DNA of 64,000 nucleotides from Nonomuraea gerenzanensis (GCF_020215645.1 NZ_CP084058.1:10230001-10294000), one strand, 5' to 3'. Shown: positions 52,458-61,286, counted from the stretch's first letter. A program made the numbers and translations. Notes: generated from the sequence alone by a model not told the origin.

Positions 52458-54990
52458 ACAGCCCCGAGATCAGGGCCGCCAGCAGCGGCAGGCCGAGCAC
52501 CAGCGTGGCCAGGAACGCCCACGGCACGACGATCGGGCTGCCCTCCCGCCACATCGAGGCCATGGACACCGACAGCGCGCTTCCGGTGATCGCGCCGGCG
52601 ACCAGCCCGATGACGGCGCCCAGCCCCGCGATGTAGCCGGCCTGCGCCGCCACCACCAGCCTGCGGGTCAGCGGCCGGCCGCCCACGGCCGACAGGGTGT
52701 CGAGGTCACGGCGCATGTCGGCCACGGCGAGCCCCGTCGCGGCGAACGTGCCACCGAGCACCAGGACCACCGCCGCGGCCAGCGCCGCCGTAAGGAGGGT
52801 GGCGAGCTTCATGCCGGTGTAGTCCTCGGCCAGCGCGGCGTAGACGAAACTCGTCACCGTCTGCAGCTCGCGGTTGAAGCGGTCCACGGCCTCCTGGTCG
52901 CGCAGGGCGGGATCCACCGCCGTGGGCTCGACGTAGATCCGCCGCTCGACCGTCGTGAACCCGGCCGCCGTCAGCACCGAGGCGGGCACCACGGCACCGC
53001 CCTGCTCGGCCTGGGCTCCCCGCGCCACCACGGCCGGCACCCGCATCGTCGCCCCCTTGCGGGAGTCCTCGCCCTTGCTGATCAGCGTCATGCTCACGGT
53101 GCCGTCGCTGACCAGCCGGGGGTCGAAGACCACGATCCTGCCGGCCGCGAGGGCCGCCGCCGCCTGCGGATCACTGCGGCCCTGGAGCAGGGCGAGCAGC
53201 CGGGCGTCGCCCACCGGGACGTCGAAGTAGGACGCACCGTACCGCTCGCAGGAGCCTTGACAGTCCTCGGAAGCGAGCTGAAGCATCACCGCCTGGCTTC
53301 GCCCGTCGCCGTCCACGGCCTCCTGCGCGGGCACGGGGCTCGCACCTGGCAGCCTCTCCTGGGTGACGGCCCGGAGCTTGGCCCAGGTCGCCTCGTCCAC
53401 ATCGGACGCGGTCACGATCAAGGTGCCTTCCGGCGCTTCGAGCCGGTTCATCCGCTTTTCTGCGGCGTACGTGCTGGTGTAGGCCAGGCCGACGGTGACC
53501 GCGCCCATGGTGGCGGCCATGACGGCGGCCACCGCCGAGACCGTGCGGGCTCGGTGGCGGGTGGCGTCACGGACCGACAGGCGCGCCGGCAGCGGCAGGC
53601 GCGCGGCCAGCGGCCCGGTGCGCCGGACCAGCCAGGGCATCAGCGCGATGAGCCCGAACAGGGCCACCGTGGACGCCGCCACCACGAGCAGCTCGCTCCT
53701 GCCCGACAGGTAGATCGCCGCGCCCGCCCCGAGCACCAGGAGCACGAGGCCGAACAGCGGGCGGGCCGCACGGTCGCGCACCTCGTCCGGGCGGCCGGCG
53801 AGCACCCTGGCCGGGCTCTGCCGCCCCGCCGTGATCGCCGGGGCCAGCGCCGCGACCAGCGCGCTGACCAGGCCGAGCGCGGCGACACCGAGCACCTGTG
53901 CCCACGGCACGTCGACCGGGCCGCTGCGCCAGTCCAGCGACCGGGCCGCGATCGACTCCGCCACCGCCCCCGCGCCGATGCCCAGCGCGACGCCCAGCAG
54001 GGCCGCCACGCCACCCAGCACGAGGCCGTCGGCCAGCACGATCGTGCGCAGGTGCCCGGGAGAGCCGCCCTGCGCGGCGATCGTGGCCAGCTCCCGCCTG
54101 CGCCGGCGCAGCCCCACCGCGAACGCGGGGCCCGCCAGCAGGACCGTCTCGGTGACGACGAGGAGCACGGCGATGGCGAGCCAGAGCAGCTCGTCGCCCG
54201 TGGTGACGGAGTACTGGTACCTGTCGGCGCGCGGGCTCTCGGTCACCGCGCGGGAGGCCACGCGCAGCCCCACCTGGTTCAGCTCGCGCACCTTCTTCCA
54301 GGTGACCGGCGCCGGGGTGTCGACGAGCCAGCCCTCGCCCTGCGGGTCGGTCTTCTTCGCCAGCACCGAGCCGTACAGGCCGACCACCTCCATGACGCCC
54401 GGCCGGGTGGGGTCCTCGATGACGCCGACCACCCGCTTGGGCTCCGCGCGCTTGGTGAGCGGGAGCGTGCCGCCCACGGTCACCCCGCGGTCGAGCAGCG
54501 CGGGCGTGACCGCGATCTCCTGTGGCGAGGCCGGGAGCCTGCCGTCGGCCAGCGTCCTCATGCCGGTGCTGAGCGGGTCGCGCAGATCGATCTCCAGCAG
54601 GTCCACCCTGTCGGCGCCGTCCGGGAGCCGGGCGTCGGTGCTGTAGTCGTAGAACGGGAGCACCCTGCCACCGATCAGGCGGCTCACCTCGGCGGCCGTC
54701 CATCGAGCCGGCGGTCCGGTCTTGTTCGGGTCCTGGTGGCCGAAGCGGCCGGCCGGGTCCTGCTTGACCGGCAGCGTGGTCGTGTGGGCATGGACGGCCG
54801 CGTCGGCCACCGAGCCCAGGCGGGACGGCAGCTCCTCGCGTGGCGTCAGGTTCGTGGTCTCCGACAGCGTCAGCAGCGCCGTGATGGCCAGGACGGGCAG
54901 CCCGATCATGATCATGACGAGAGCGGTGCGGCCCCTGGCGCGCAGCGCGTCCCTGCGGGAGAGGCGCAGCGCGGCGCGGAAGGCGCTCAT
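52417..54990 (-). CDS. FtsX-like ABC transporter permease
   Basis: This 857-residue permease of the FtsX/MacB type has a first helix at about 20-42 and a large extracytoplasmic domain. A central helix bundle spans about residues 270-480, a second large outer domain follows, and the last helices lie near 745-845. Such permeases act in mechanotransmission, lipoprotein handling or antimicrobial-peptide export rather than bulk uptake. It overlaps the ATPase gene by four bases (ATGA) and belongs to the PadR-ATPase-permease operon. Confidence 0.93.
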   Translation of the reverse strand: MSAFRAALRLSRRDALRARGRTALVMIMIGLPVLAITALLTLSETTNLTPREELPSRLGSVADAAVHAHTTTLPVKQDPAGRFGHQDPNKTGPPARWTAAEVSRLIGGRVLPFYDYSTDARLPDGADRVDLLEIDLRDPLSTGMRTLADGRLPASPQEIAVTPALLDRGVTVGGTLPLTKRAEPKRVVGVIEDPTRPGVMEVVGLYGSVLAKKTDPQGEGWLVDTPAPVTWKKVRELNQVGLRVASRAVTESPRADRYQYSVTTGDELLWLAIAVLLVVTETVLLAGPAFAVGLRRRRRELATIAAQGGSPGHLRTIVLADGLVLGGVAALLGVALGIGAGAVAESIAARSLDWRSGPVDVPWAQVLGVAALGLVSALVAALAPAITAGRQSPARVLAGRPDEVRDRAARPLFGLVLLVLGAGAAIYLSGRSELLVVAASTVALFGLIALMPWLVRRTGPLAARLPLPARLSVRDATRHRARTVSAVAAVMAATMGAVTVGLAYTSTYAAEKRMNRLEAPEGTLIVTASDVDEATWAKLRAVTQERLPGASPVPAQEAVDGDGRSQAVMLQLASEDCQGSCERYGASYFDVPVGDARLLALLQGRSDPQAAAALAAGRIVVFDPRLVSDGTVSMTLISKGEDSRKGATMRVPAVVARGAQAEQGGAVVPASVLTAAGFTTVERRIYVEPTAVDPALRDQEAVDRFNRELQTVTSFVYAALAEDYTGMKLATLLTAALAAAVVLVLGGTFAATGLAVADMRRDLDTLSAVGGRPLTRRLVVAAQAGYIAGLGAVIGLVAGAITGSALSVSMASMWREGSPIVVPWAFLATLVLGLPLLAALISGLFTRTRMELARRVA

Positions 54991-55667
54991 CTGGAGCTCT
55001 CCAGCCGCACGGCGCTCGACTCGGCGACGAGCCCGTCACGCAGGTAGATCACCCGGTCGGCCCAGGCGGCGTAGCGTGGCTCGTGGGTGACGAGCAGCAC
55101 GGCCGCGCCGGCGTCGCAGCGGGCACGCAGCAGCTCCAGGATCTCGTCGCCGGTGGCCGTGTCGAGCGCCCCCGTCGGCTCGTCGGCCAGCAGCAGCCGC
55201 CGCTCGCCGACCAGCGCCCTGGCGATGGCCACCCGCTGGCGCTGCCCGCCGGACAGCTCCTCGGGGAAGCGGTCGGCGATCTCCTCGACGCCCACCTCCG
55301 CCAGCACGGCCAGCGCCTCGCCGCGGGCCCGCCCGGCGCGCACACCGTCGAGCTCCCTGGGCAGCATCACGTTCTCGGCGGCGGTCAGCGACGGGATCAG
55401 GTTCAGGTCCTGGAAGACGTAGCCGACGTGGCCGCGCCTGAGCGCTGCCAGGTCCTTGACCCGGGACAGGTCCTCGCCCTCGATCATCACCGCTCCCGAG
55501 GTGGGCCGGTCGAGGCCGCCCGCCACGTTGAGCAGCGTGGACTTGCCCGAGCCCGACGGGCCCATGACGGCGACCAGCTCGCCCGCCCCGACCTCCAGGC
55601 TCACCCCCTTCAGCGCGTGCACCTGCCCGTGCTCGCGGGTGACGTCCCGCAGCTCCACCACACTCAT
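54987..55667 (-). CDS. ABC transporter ATP-binding protein (MacB/LolD type)
   Basis: This 226-residue ATPase has Walker A GPSGSGKS at about residues 36-43, the Q-loop in YVFQDLNLIP, ABC signature LSGGQRQRVAIARAL, and Walker B LLLADEPTGALD with the H-loop in VTHEPRYA. It pairs with the FtsX-like permease. ATG 55667 overlaps the stop of the upstream PadR gene (ATGA), so the three genes are translationally coupled. Confidence 0.96.
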   Translation of the reverse strand: MSVVELRDVTREHGQVHALKGVSLEVGAGELVAVMGPSGSGKSTLLNVAGGLDRPTSGAVMIEGEDLSRVKDLAALRRGHVGYVFQDLNLIPSLTAAENVMLPRELDGVRAGRARGEALAVLAEVGVEEIADRFPEELSGGQRQRVAIARALVGERRLLLADEPTGALDTATGDEILELLRARCDAGAAVLLVTHEPRYAAWADRVIYLRDGLVAESSAVRLESSR

Positions 55668-56173
55668 CGGTTCTTCTCCTTGGAAACGGCCTCGCAGTGG
55701 TCCAGCCAGCGCTGCTCCGCCTCGGCCTTGAAGATCAACGAATCGAGCACCAGCCGCTGCGCCAGCCCGCCGGTGGCGGCCCGTTTGGCCCGCGTGAGCT
55801 CCTGCAGCGCGCGCATGGTGGCGCCGCGCTGCGTGTGGATGACCTCGGCGACGTCCACGCCACCCGCCACCGCCATCGCCACCTTGATCGCGAGCTCGTC
55901 CCGAGGCCGGTCGGTCTGCGCGACGGGGGTGCTGAACCATCGCGCCAGCTCCTCCCGACCGGCCTCGGTGATCGTGTAGACCGCGCGGCCCTGCTCGTCC
56001 GCGCCCTCCGGCGCGACGAGCCCGTCTCGCTCCAGCCGGGAGAGCGTCGTGTAGACCTGGCCGATGTTCAACGGCCAGGTCGCCCCCGTGGACGCCTCGA
56101 ACTCCACCCGCAGCTGATAGCCGTATCTCGGTCCGCCGCTGAGCAACGCCAGCAGCCCGTGCCTGATCGACAT
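55664..56173 (-). CDS. PadR family transcriptional regulator (second)
   Basis: This 169-residue PadR regulator has a winged helix (SIRHGLLALLSGGPRYGYQL, then QVYTTLSRLERDGLV) and a helical C-terminal region. It is the first gene of the ABC/FtsX operon and probably represses it. The start is ATG 56173; a 13-bp tandem element begins only three bases upstream (56176-56201), so transcription may begin at or near the ATG (leaderless). An open frame continues upstream through the operator and is not used. Confidence 0.93.
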   Translation of the reverse strand: MSIRHGLLALLSGGPRYGYQLRVEFEASTGATWPLNIGQVYTTLSRLERDGLVAPEGADEQGRAVYTITEAGREELARWFSTPVAQTDRPRDELAIKVAMAVAGGVDVAEVIHTQRGATMRALQELTRAKRAATGGLAQRLVLDSLIFKAEAEQRWLDHCEAVSKEKNR

Positions 56174-56175
56174 AG

Positions 56176-56201
56176 ATACTGAGTATGCATACTGAGTATG
56201 C
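56176..56201 (-). promoter_or_regulatory. Tandem 13-bp PadR operator
   Basis: ATACTGAGTATGC is repeated exactly (56176-56188 and 56189-56201). The junction forms a perfect 12-bp palindrome AGTATGCATACT (56182-56193). It is strikingly AT-rich for this genome and directly abuts the padR start, consistent with autorepression of the operon. Confidence 0.82.
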
Positions 56202-56262
56202 CTAGGGCAACCTGATCCGCGTATTCTGGACACGGGCCGAGGTTGAGGCCGATACTCGCTCT

Positions 56263-56811
56263 ATGAGCTCCACGCATCCGCCCTTTCGCGCCTCAGATGG
56301 GGAACGTGACCGTGCGATCGACGAGCTCAGGGAACGCGCCGTAGAGGGCCGCATCTCGCACGACACCTTCGTGGGGCGGGTCGACCAGGCGTTGCGGGCG
56401 CGCAGCAGGGGCGAGCTCGACGAGCTGGTCGCGGACCTGCCGAGGCGGGCCACGATCCGGCAGCGGCTCACCGACGCCGTCTCCTCGGTCTCCGAGTTCA
56501 CCACCAGGCTGCAGTCCGCCTGGCGGCGGCCCCGGCTGCCCCGGCTGGCGCTGCCCGACGACGATCGCCTGCGTTACGTGGTGGGCCGCGGGTCGGCCTG
56601 CGACCTCGTGCTGTCGGACCTGACGGTCTCCCGGGTGCACGCCGAGCTGCGCCGCGAGGGCGACGGAGGCTGGATGCTGGTCGATCTCGGCTCGCTCAAC
56701 GGCACCCGGCTCAACGGCTGGCGGCTGGTGGGCCCCGCGCGGGTGAAGTCCGGCGACGAGGTGTCGTTCGGTGACTGCGGGTTCATGGTGACGTCGCAGC
56801 AGCCCACCTGA
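56263..56811 (+). CDS. DUF1707 and FHA domain protein
   Basis: This 182-residue protein combines an N-terminal DUF1707 module (RASDGERDRAIDELRERAVEG, residues 9-60) with a C-terminal forkhead-associated domain (about 103-175; VVGRGSACDLVLSDLTVSRVHAEL and SLNGTRLNG). FHA domains bind phosphothreonine peptides, so it likely reads Ser/Thr kinase signalling, perhaps in cell-envelope control. It is divergent from padR. The next gene is the dacB-type carboxypeptidase 85 bases downstream. Confidence 0.93.
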   Translation: MSSTHPPFRASDGERDRAIDELRERAVEGRISHDTFVGRVDQALRARSRGELDELVADLPRRATIRQRLTDAVSSVSEFTTRLQSAWRRPRLPRLALPDDDRLRYVVGRGSACDLVLSDLTVSRVHAELRREGDGGWMLVDLGSLNGTRLNGWRLVGPARVKSGDEVSFGDCGFMVTSQQPT

Positions 56812-56816
56812 CACCA

Positions 56817-56832
56817 CAAATACGGATATTTG
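56817..56832. promoter_or_regulatory. CAAATA-cgga-TATTTG palindrome upstream of dacB
   Basis: CAAATA and TATTTG form a perfect 6-bp inverted repeat around CGGA, 65 bases before the dacB start. A near copy (CAAATACGGAGATTTT, 7262-7277) lies 90 bases upstream of the 616-residue membrane protein gene. Possible regulator site; not tested. Confidence 0.35.
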
Positions 56833-56896
56833 CGGATTACAGGCTGACTGTGCTGATCCATGCTTCCATGCGATCCCTCAGTCACTTGGAGACCCC

Positions 56897-58441
56897 ATGC
56901 GGCGCACCTCAGCCTCCCTCGTCGCGGGCACGCTCGTCGCGGCCCTCGCGTGGGCGTCCGGACCTTCCACCCCGGCCGTCGCGCTCGACCCCTCCGTGGG
57001 TGTCGCGGACCTGACCCAGGACATCAACCAGATCCTCAGCGACTCGCGGCTCACGATCGCCAGGGCGGGCGTCGTGGTCAAGAGCGCCCAGACCGGCGAG
57101 GAGCTGTACGCCACCGACGCGGGCAAGCTCCTGACCCCGGCCTCCAACACCAAGCTGTTCACCTCGGCCGCCGCGGCGCAGACGCTCGGCCTCGACTACC
57201 GCTTCCCCACCACCGTGCTGAGCACCGGCCGCAAGGCGGGCTCCGTGCTGGCCGGCGACCTGGTGCTGCGCGGCACCGGCGACCCGACGATGCTGGCCGA
57301 GGACTACGACGCGCTGGCCGCCGAGGTGGCCGCCGCCGGCATCAAGGCCGTCACCGGCAAGCTGGTGGCCGACGACACCTGGTTCGACTCCCAGCGGCTC
57401 GGCAACGACTGGTCCTGGGACGACGAGACCGCGTACTACGCGGCCCCGATCTCGGCGCTGACCGCCTCACCCGACAGGGACTACGACGCCGGCTCGGTGA
57501 TCGTGTCCGTGGCGGCCGACGGCGATCGGGTCAAGGTCTCGACCACGCCGGAGACCGACTACCTGAAGATCGTGAACAGGGCCACGGTGGGCGCCGAGAC
57601 GGACGTGCTCATCGAGCGGCAGCACGGCACGCGCACGGTGGTGATCACCGGCACGGTCGCGGACCCGTACCAGGAGTGGGTGGCGGTGGACGACCCCACC
57701 GCGTACGTCTCCTCGCTCTTCCGCAAGTCGCTGGCCAGGCACGGCGTCAAGGTGCTCGGGCCGACCACCACCGGCGCCGCCCCCTCGGGCGCCAAGGAGC
57801 TGGCCAGGCACGAGTCGATGACGCTGGGCGAGTTGCTCGTGCCGTTCATGAAGCTGAGCAACAACATCCACGCCGAGATCCTCACCAAGGCCATGGGACG
57901 CAAGGTGGCGAACCAGGGCAGCTGGTCGGCCGGGCTCAAGGTCAGCACCGACTTCGCCAAGGCGAACGGCGTGCAGGTGATCAACATGCGGGACGGCTCC
58001 GGCCTCTCGCGCCGCGACGGCTTCTCGCCGGGCTCGATCGTGCAACTCCTGTCGGCGGTACGCGCCAAGCCGTGGTTCTCCACCTGGTACGAGTCCCTGC
58101 CCATCGCCGGCAACGCGGACCGCTTCACCGGCGGCACCCTGCGCAGCCGGATGCGCGGCACGCCCGCGGAGAACAACGTGCACGCCAAGACCGGCTCGCT
58201 GACCGGCGTCACCTCGCTGTCGGGCTACGTCACGAGCGCCGACGGCGAGCCGCTGATCTTCTCGATCATGCTGAACCAGTACCTTTCGGCCTCGCCGAAG
58301 GACATCGAGGACAAGATCGCCGTACGGCTCGCCCAGTTCTCCCGGTCGGCGGCGGCGGGCGAGGCCGCACAGCTCCGTGCCGCGGACGAGGGCGCGACGG
58401 GCGACCTGGAGTGCTCGTGGCTCAAGCCCGCGCAGTGCTAG
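56897..58441 (+). CDS. dacB: D-alanyl-D-alanine carboxypeptidase/endopeptidase (PBP4, S13 family)
   Basis: This 514-residue exported penicillin-binding protein of class C type 4 trims or cleaves peptidoglycan peptides. It has a signal peptide (residues 1-28) and the three active-site motifs Ser83-N-T-Lys86, Ser321-N-N323 and Lys431-T-G433. The large insert between the first two motifs expected for PBP4 is present. The start is ATG 56897. It is followed by a strong terminator. It joins ddl, the NlpC/P60 enzyme and the AmaP operon as envelope functions in this window. Confidence 0.96.
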   Translation: MRRTSASLVAGTLVAALAWASGPSTPAVALDPSVGVADLTQDINQILSDSRLTIARAGVVVKSAQTGEELYATDAGKLLTPASNTKLFTSAAAAQTLGLDYRFPTTVLSTGRKAGSVLAGDLVLRGTGDPTMLAEDYDALAAEVAAAGIKAVTGKLVADDTWFDSQRLGNDWSWDDETAYYAAPISALTASPDRDYDAGSVIVSVAADGDRVKVSTTPETDYLKIVNRATVGAETDVLIERQHGTRTVVITGTVADPYQEWVAVDDPTAYVSSLFRKSLARHGVKVLGPTTTGAAPSGAKELARHESMTLGELLVPFMKLSNNIHAEILTKAMGRKVANQGSWSAGLKVSTDFAKANGVQVINMRDGSGLSRRDGFSPGSIVQLLSAVRAKPWFSTWYESLPIAGNADRFTGGTLRSRMRGTPAENNVHAKTGSLTGVTSLSGYVTSADGEPLIFSIMLNQYLSASPKDIEDKIAVRLAQFSRSAAAGEAAQLRAADEGATGDLECSWLKPAQC

Positions 58442-58464
58442 CGCTGCGCTGAGGTAAAAATCTC

Positions 58465-58491
58465 GCGGCCCCCTGACGCCCAGGGGGCCGC
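58465..58491 (+). terminator. Terminator after dacB
   Basis: GCGGCCCCCTG (58465-58475) pairs perfectly with CAGGGGGCCGC (58481-58491), with a five-base loop, 23 bases after the stop. Confidence 0.85.
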
Positions 58492-58597
58492 TGTGGTTTA
58501 CCGAGATCAGACTGGGTGTTATTACGATTCAGCCACTTGGAACTCCAAGTTAGGTCGCTAATTTCCGTACATAGCCGACTTGGGGGGACCAGAATTC

Positions 58598-58620
58598 GGG
58601 TTCGACGCACAGTCGAACCC
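58598..58620 (+). promoter_or_regulatory. Perfect 9-bp hairpin in the 5' leader of the CAP-domain gene
   Basis: GGGTTCGAC (58598-58606) pairs with GTCGAACCC (58612-58620), ending five bases before the CGGAGGA ribosome-binding site. It could stabilise the transcript, act as an operator or gate translation. The preceding bases also contain ACTTGG/CCAAGT, a second small inverted repeat. Confidence 0.5.
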
Positions 58621-58636
58621 TCATCCGGAGGACGGT

Positions 58637-59437
58637 ATGCGTAGAGAGCTCCAGGCGGTGGCCTGTGTCGGTTGTCTGGCGGCACTGAGCTTCCCCGCGC
58701 CCGCCGCCTCCGCCGCACGCGCCTCGGCCGAGCGGAGCACGGCCCAGAGCCGGCAGGCGTGCCGCGTGGTCGCGCTCAAGCCGTCCGTCGTCCAGGGCAC
58801 GGTCCGCGCGACGGCGGTCCGGTCCGGCTGCGCCGACCAGGCCCGGCTGAGGGTACGCATCAAGGTCGCCGTCTCCGGCCCCGACCGGGTCGTCAAGAGC
58901 GGCTCCCAGATCATCGGCAACGGCCGGATCACCGCCAAGACCGCCTGCACCAGCACGCCGCGCCGCTACTACGCGGTCGCGCTCGACGCGCAGGGGCGGG
59001 CCGGCCAGTCGCGCTCGATCAAGCTGGCGTGCGGGCGCCCGGCCGCCGGCGGCGGCTTCGCCTCGACGCCCGAGACGGCGGTCGTCACCCTCACCAACCG
59101 GGCCAGGGCCGGGAACGGCTGCCGCCCCCTCGTGCACGACGCCAAGCTGCACCTGGCCGCGGAGCGCCACTCGGCGGACATGTCCCGTAACAACTACTTC
59201 TCCCACACCTCGCGCGACGGCCGCACGTTCGGCCAGCGGATCAAGGCCACCGGCTTCGTCTTCCGCCAGGCCGGCGAGAACATCGCCAAGGGCCAGCCGT
59301 CCGCCGCCGCCGTGGTCAAGGCCTGGCTCGACAGCCCCGGGCACCGGGCCAACATCATGAACTGCGCGTTCACCCACATCGGTGTCGGACACCACGCCAA
59401 GGGACCCACCTGGACCCAGGACTTCGGCACCCGTTAG
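58637..59437 (+). CDS. Secreted CAP (SCP/PR1) domain protein
   Basis: This 266-residue protein has a signal peptide (cleavage after ASA near residue 26) and an N-terminal disulfide-containing beta domain (Cys42, Cys60 and Cys90 region). The C-terminal CAP domain covers about residues 145-265 (RHSADMSRNNYFSHTSRDGRTFG, AGENIAKGQ, GHRANIMNCAFTHIGVGHH). CAP domains occur in many secreted bacterial proteins, with lipid-binding or protease-like roles proposed. The ATG at 58637 follows CGGAGGA. Function is not established. Confidence 0.9.
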   Translation: MRRELQAVACVGCLAALSFPAPAASAARASAERSTAQSRQACRVVALKPSVVQGTVRATAVRSGCADQARLRVRIKVAVSGPDRVVKSGSQIIGNGRITAKTACTSTPRRYYAVALDAQGRAGQSRSIKLACGRPAAGGGFASTPETAVVTLTNRARAGNGCRPLVHDAKLHLAAERHSADMSRNNYFSHTSRDGRTFGQRIKATGFVFRQAGENIAKGQPSAAAVVKAWLDSPGHRANIMNCAFTHIGVGHHAKGPTWTQDFGTR

Positions 59438-59528
59438 AGCAGCACTCCCCCCGACCAAGGGAGCGTCGGGCTTTCGCCGGCCCCACCCCGAGCCGGTTCC
59501 CACCGCACGCCCAACCGCTCCCCTCCGG

Positions 59529-59578
59529 GCGGACCCGGCCGCGCCTCCCCCCGCACACAGGACCGCGGCCGGGTCCGC
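59529..59578. terminator. Strong bidirectional terminator between the CAP and BtrH-like genes
   Basis: GCGGACCCGGCCGCG (59529-59543) pairs perfectly over 15 bp with CGCGGCCGGGTCCGC (59564-59578), with a 20-base loop. The right arm ends two bases before the stop of the convergent BtrH-like gene. Confidence 0.8.
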
Positions 59579-59579
59579 G

Positions 59580-60500
59580 TCAACCGAGCGCGGACCGCAG
59601 CCGGTCGTAGCCGGGCGCGAGCCGTCTCAGCCCCGCCGCCACGGCCCCGTCGTCCCCCGTGACCAGCGGATACTGCAGGGCACCGAGCACCCGCGCCTGC
59701 TCCCAGGCGATCTCGGCCGGCTCGGGCAGCCCGACGTTCCCCAGCCACGCCGCGGCGTCGGCCAGCCGCCGCGCGCCCAGCCGCACCCCGAAGTGCACCA
59801 GCATCCCGCGCGCCGTCCCGTCGAGCCCGCCGTCCACCTGCTCGGCCAGCCGCAGCACCGCCGCGGCCCCGCCCAGGGTGCCGGGCGGCACCGGCAGGTC
59901 GTCCCGTCCCGCCAGCCAGCGCGCGGCGGCGGGCAGCGAGGCGCGCAACGCCTGCTCCACGGACGTGTCACGGACCCGTACGAAGCCGGTGCGCATGACG
60001 TACGACGTGTCGAGATACTCCACCGCCTCGGCCCGCCAGGCGCCCAGGAAGTCGTCGGCGGGCAGCGTGGCGAAGGGATGCCCGTGCGGATCGTGCAGCA
60101 CGACGGTGTCCCGCTCGACGGCGAGCACCACCACGTAGTGGTCGCCGCCCCCGCCGGGCGTGTACGGCAGCAGCCGCATGTCCACCGGCCCCACCAGGGC
60201 AGGGCCGCCGGCCCGCAGCCGCGCCAGCGCCTCCTGCGCCGTGCCCCCGTGGCTGCGCTCGCACGTCCAGCCGAGCAGCTCGACGGCGGCGTCGAGCCCC
60301 AGCTCGGGGTCCCAGCCGTAGGGGTCGAAGAACGGCTGGGTGCCGCCGATGAGCTGCACGCCGAACGGCGAGCCCGTCAGCGTCTCGATCGCCCCCACCG
60401 GAGGCGCGGCGGGGCCCAGCATCATGGCCAGGGAGTGGGCGTAACAGTACGGTCCTGAACCCGTGTAGGCGAACATGGCGTCCAGCCAAGCGCCTGACAC
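59580..60500 (-). CDS. BtrH N-terminal / C39-like cysteine protein
   Basis: This 306-residue protein has a papain-like cysteine-protease fold in its first 150 residues: Cys19 in GPYCYAHSLAMML, His121 in GGGDHYVVVLAVE, and Asp137 in LHDPHGHP. It resembles BtrH-type acyltransferases and C39 bacteriocin peptidases, and is followed by a helical DUF4872-like region. It may hydrolyse or transfer an acyl/amide group of the ligand imported by the upstream ABC system, which is inference. GTG 60500 lies within a 23-bp palindrome; ATG 60476 is an alternative start. It lies 15 bases after the permease gene. Confidence 0.8.
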   Translation of the reverse strand: MSGAWLDAMFAYTGSGPYCYAHSLAMMLGPAAPPVGAIETLTGSPFGVQLIGGTQPFFDPYGWDPELGLDAAVELLGWTCERSHGGTAQEALARLRAGGPALVGPVDMRLLPYTPGGGGDHYVVVLAVERDTVVLHDPHGHPFATLPADDFLGAWRAEAVEYLDTSYVMRTGFVRVRDTSVEQALRASLPAAARWLAGRDDLPVPPGTLGGAAAVLRLAEQVDGGLDGTARGMLVHFGVRLGARRLADAAAWLGNVGLPEPAEIAWEQARVLGALQYPLVTGDDGAVAAGLRRLAPGYDRLRSALG

Positions 60501-60512
60501 GGTGTCAGGCGC
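60490..60512. promoter_or_regulatory. Perfect 23-bp palindrome at the permease/BtrH-like junction
   Basis: GCGCCTGACAC (60490-60500), one base, then GTGTCAGGCGC (60502-60512). As RNA it gives a 9-bp stem with a five-base loop that would bury the GTG start. It could lower expression of the last gene, terminate part of the transcripts, or be a regulator site. Confidence 0.7.
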
Positions 60513-60515
60513 AAC

Positions 60516-61286
60516 TCACCTGTCCGAGAAGCGGGCCAGCACGAGCGACTCGACGACGCCGACCACCGCGTAGGCCAGGATCGACACCCCGGTGACGACC
60601 ACGATGTCCGCCCACACCTCGTCGTAGCGGAACCCGCCGATCGCGCGCAGGATCTCGGCCCCGATGCCCTCCCCGGTGGCCAGCCACTCGGCGATCAGCG
60701 CGCCGATGATGGAGGCCGGCACGGAGATCCTGGCCGAGGCGAACACCGACGGCATCGCCGTGGGCACCGCCACCTTGCGCAGCACGGTGAGCCGGGTGCC
60801 GCCGTACGCCCTGATCAGGTCGGTGGCCTGGGGCGAGGCGGAGCGCAGGCCGAAGGCGATGTTCACCAGCGCGGGGAAGAAGACCACGATGCCGCCGATG
60901 ACGGCCACGCCGGCGAGCTCGCGGCCGAAGACCAGCGTGATCAGCGGCGTCATCACCACCAGCGGCACCGAGCGCAGCAGCATGGCGACCGGCATGAACG
61001 TCTGCTCGACGGTCCTGAACAGCACGAACGCCACGGCGACGGCGATCGCGGCGAGCATGCCCGCGACGAAGCCGATGGCCGCGTCCCTGATCGTAATGCC
61101 CAGCGCGCCGAACACGGCCTCCCGGTGCGCCTGCGAGGCCGCCAGGTACTCCCAGACCTGCGGCGGGCGCTTGCCCACGAGCGGGCTGATCCCGAACGCC
61201 TCCAGCGCCAGCCACCACGCGGCCACGACGATGACGACCGAGGGCACCAGCGGCCCCACGATCCGCAGCACGGTACGGCCGATCAT
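60516..61286 (-). CDS. ABC transporter permease (BPD_transp_1), second
   Basis: This 256-residue inner-membrane permease of the nitrate/taurine/thiamine-precursor class has six predicted helices. The EAA-type coupling loop lies around AYGGTRLTVLRKVAVPTAMPS. ATG 61286 overlaps the stop of the first permease gene (ATGA). With its partner it forms a heterodimeric channel. The BtrH-like gene follows 15 bases after its stop. Confidence 0.94.
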   Translation of the reverse strand: MIGRTVLRIVGPLVPSVVIVVAAWWLALEAFGISPLVGKRPPQVWEYLAASQAHREAVFGALGITIRDAAIGFVAGMLAAIAVAVAFVLFRTVEQTFMPVAMLLRSVPLVVMTPLITLVFGRELAGVAVIGGIVVFFPALVNIAFGLRSASPQATDLIRAYGGTRLTVLRKVAVPTAMPSVFASARISVPASIIGALIAEWLATGEGIGAEILRAIGGFRYDEVWADIVVVTGVSILAYAVVGVVESLVLARFSDR

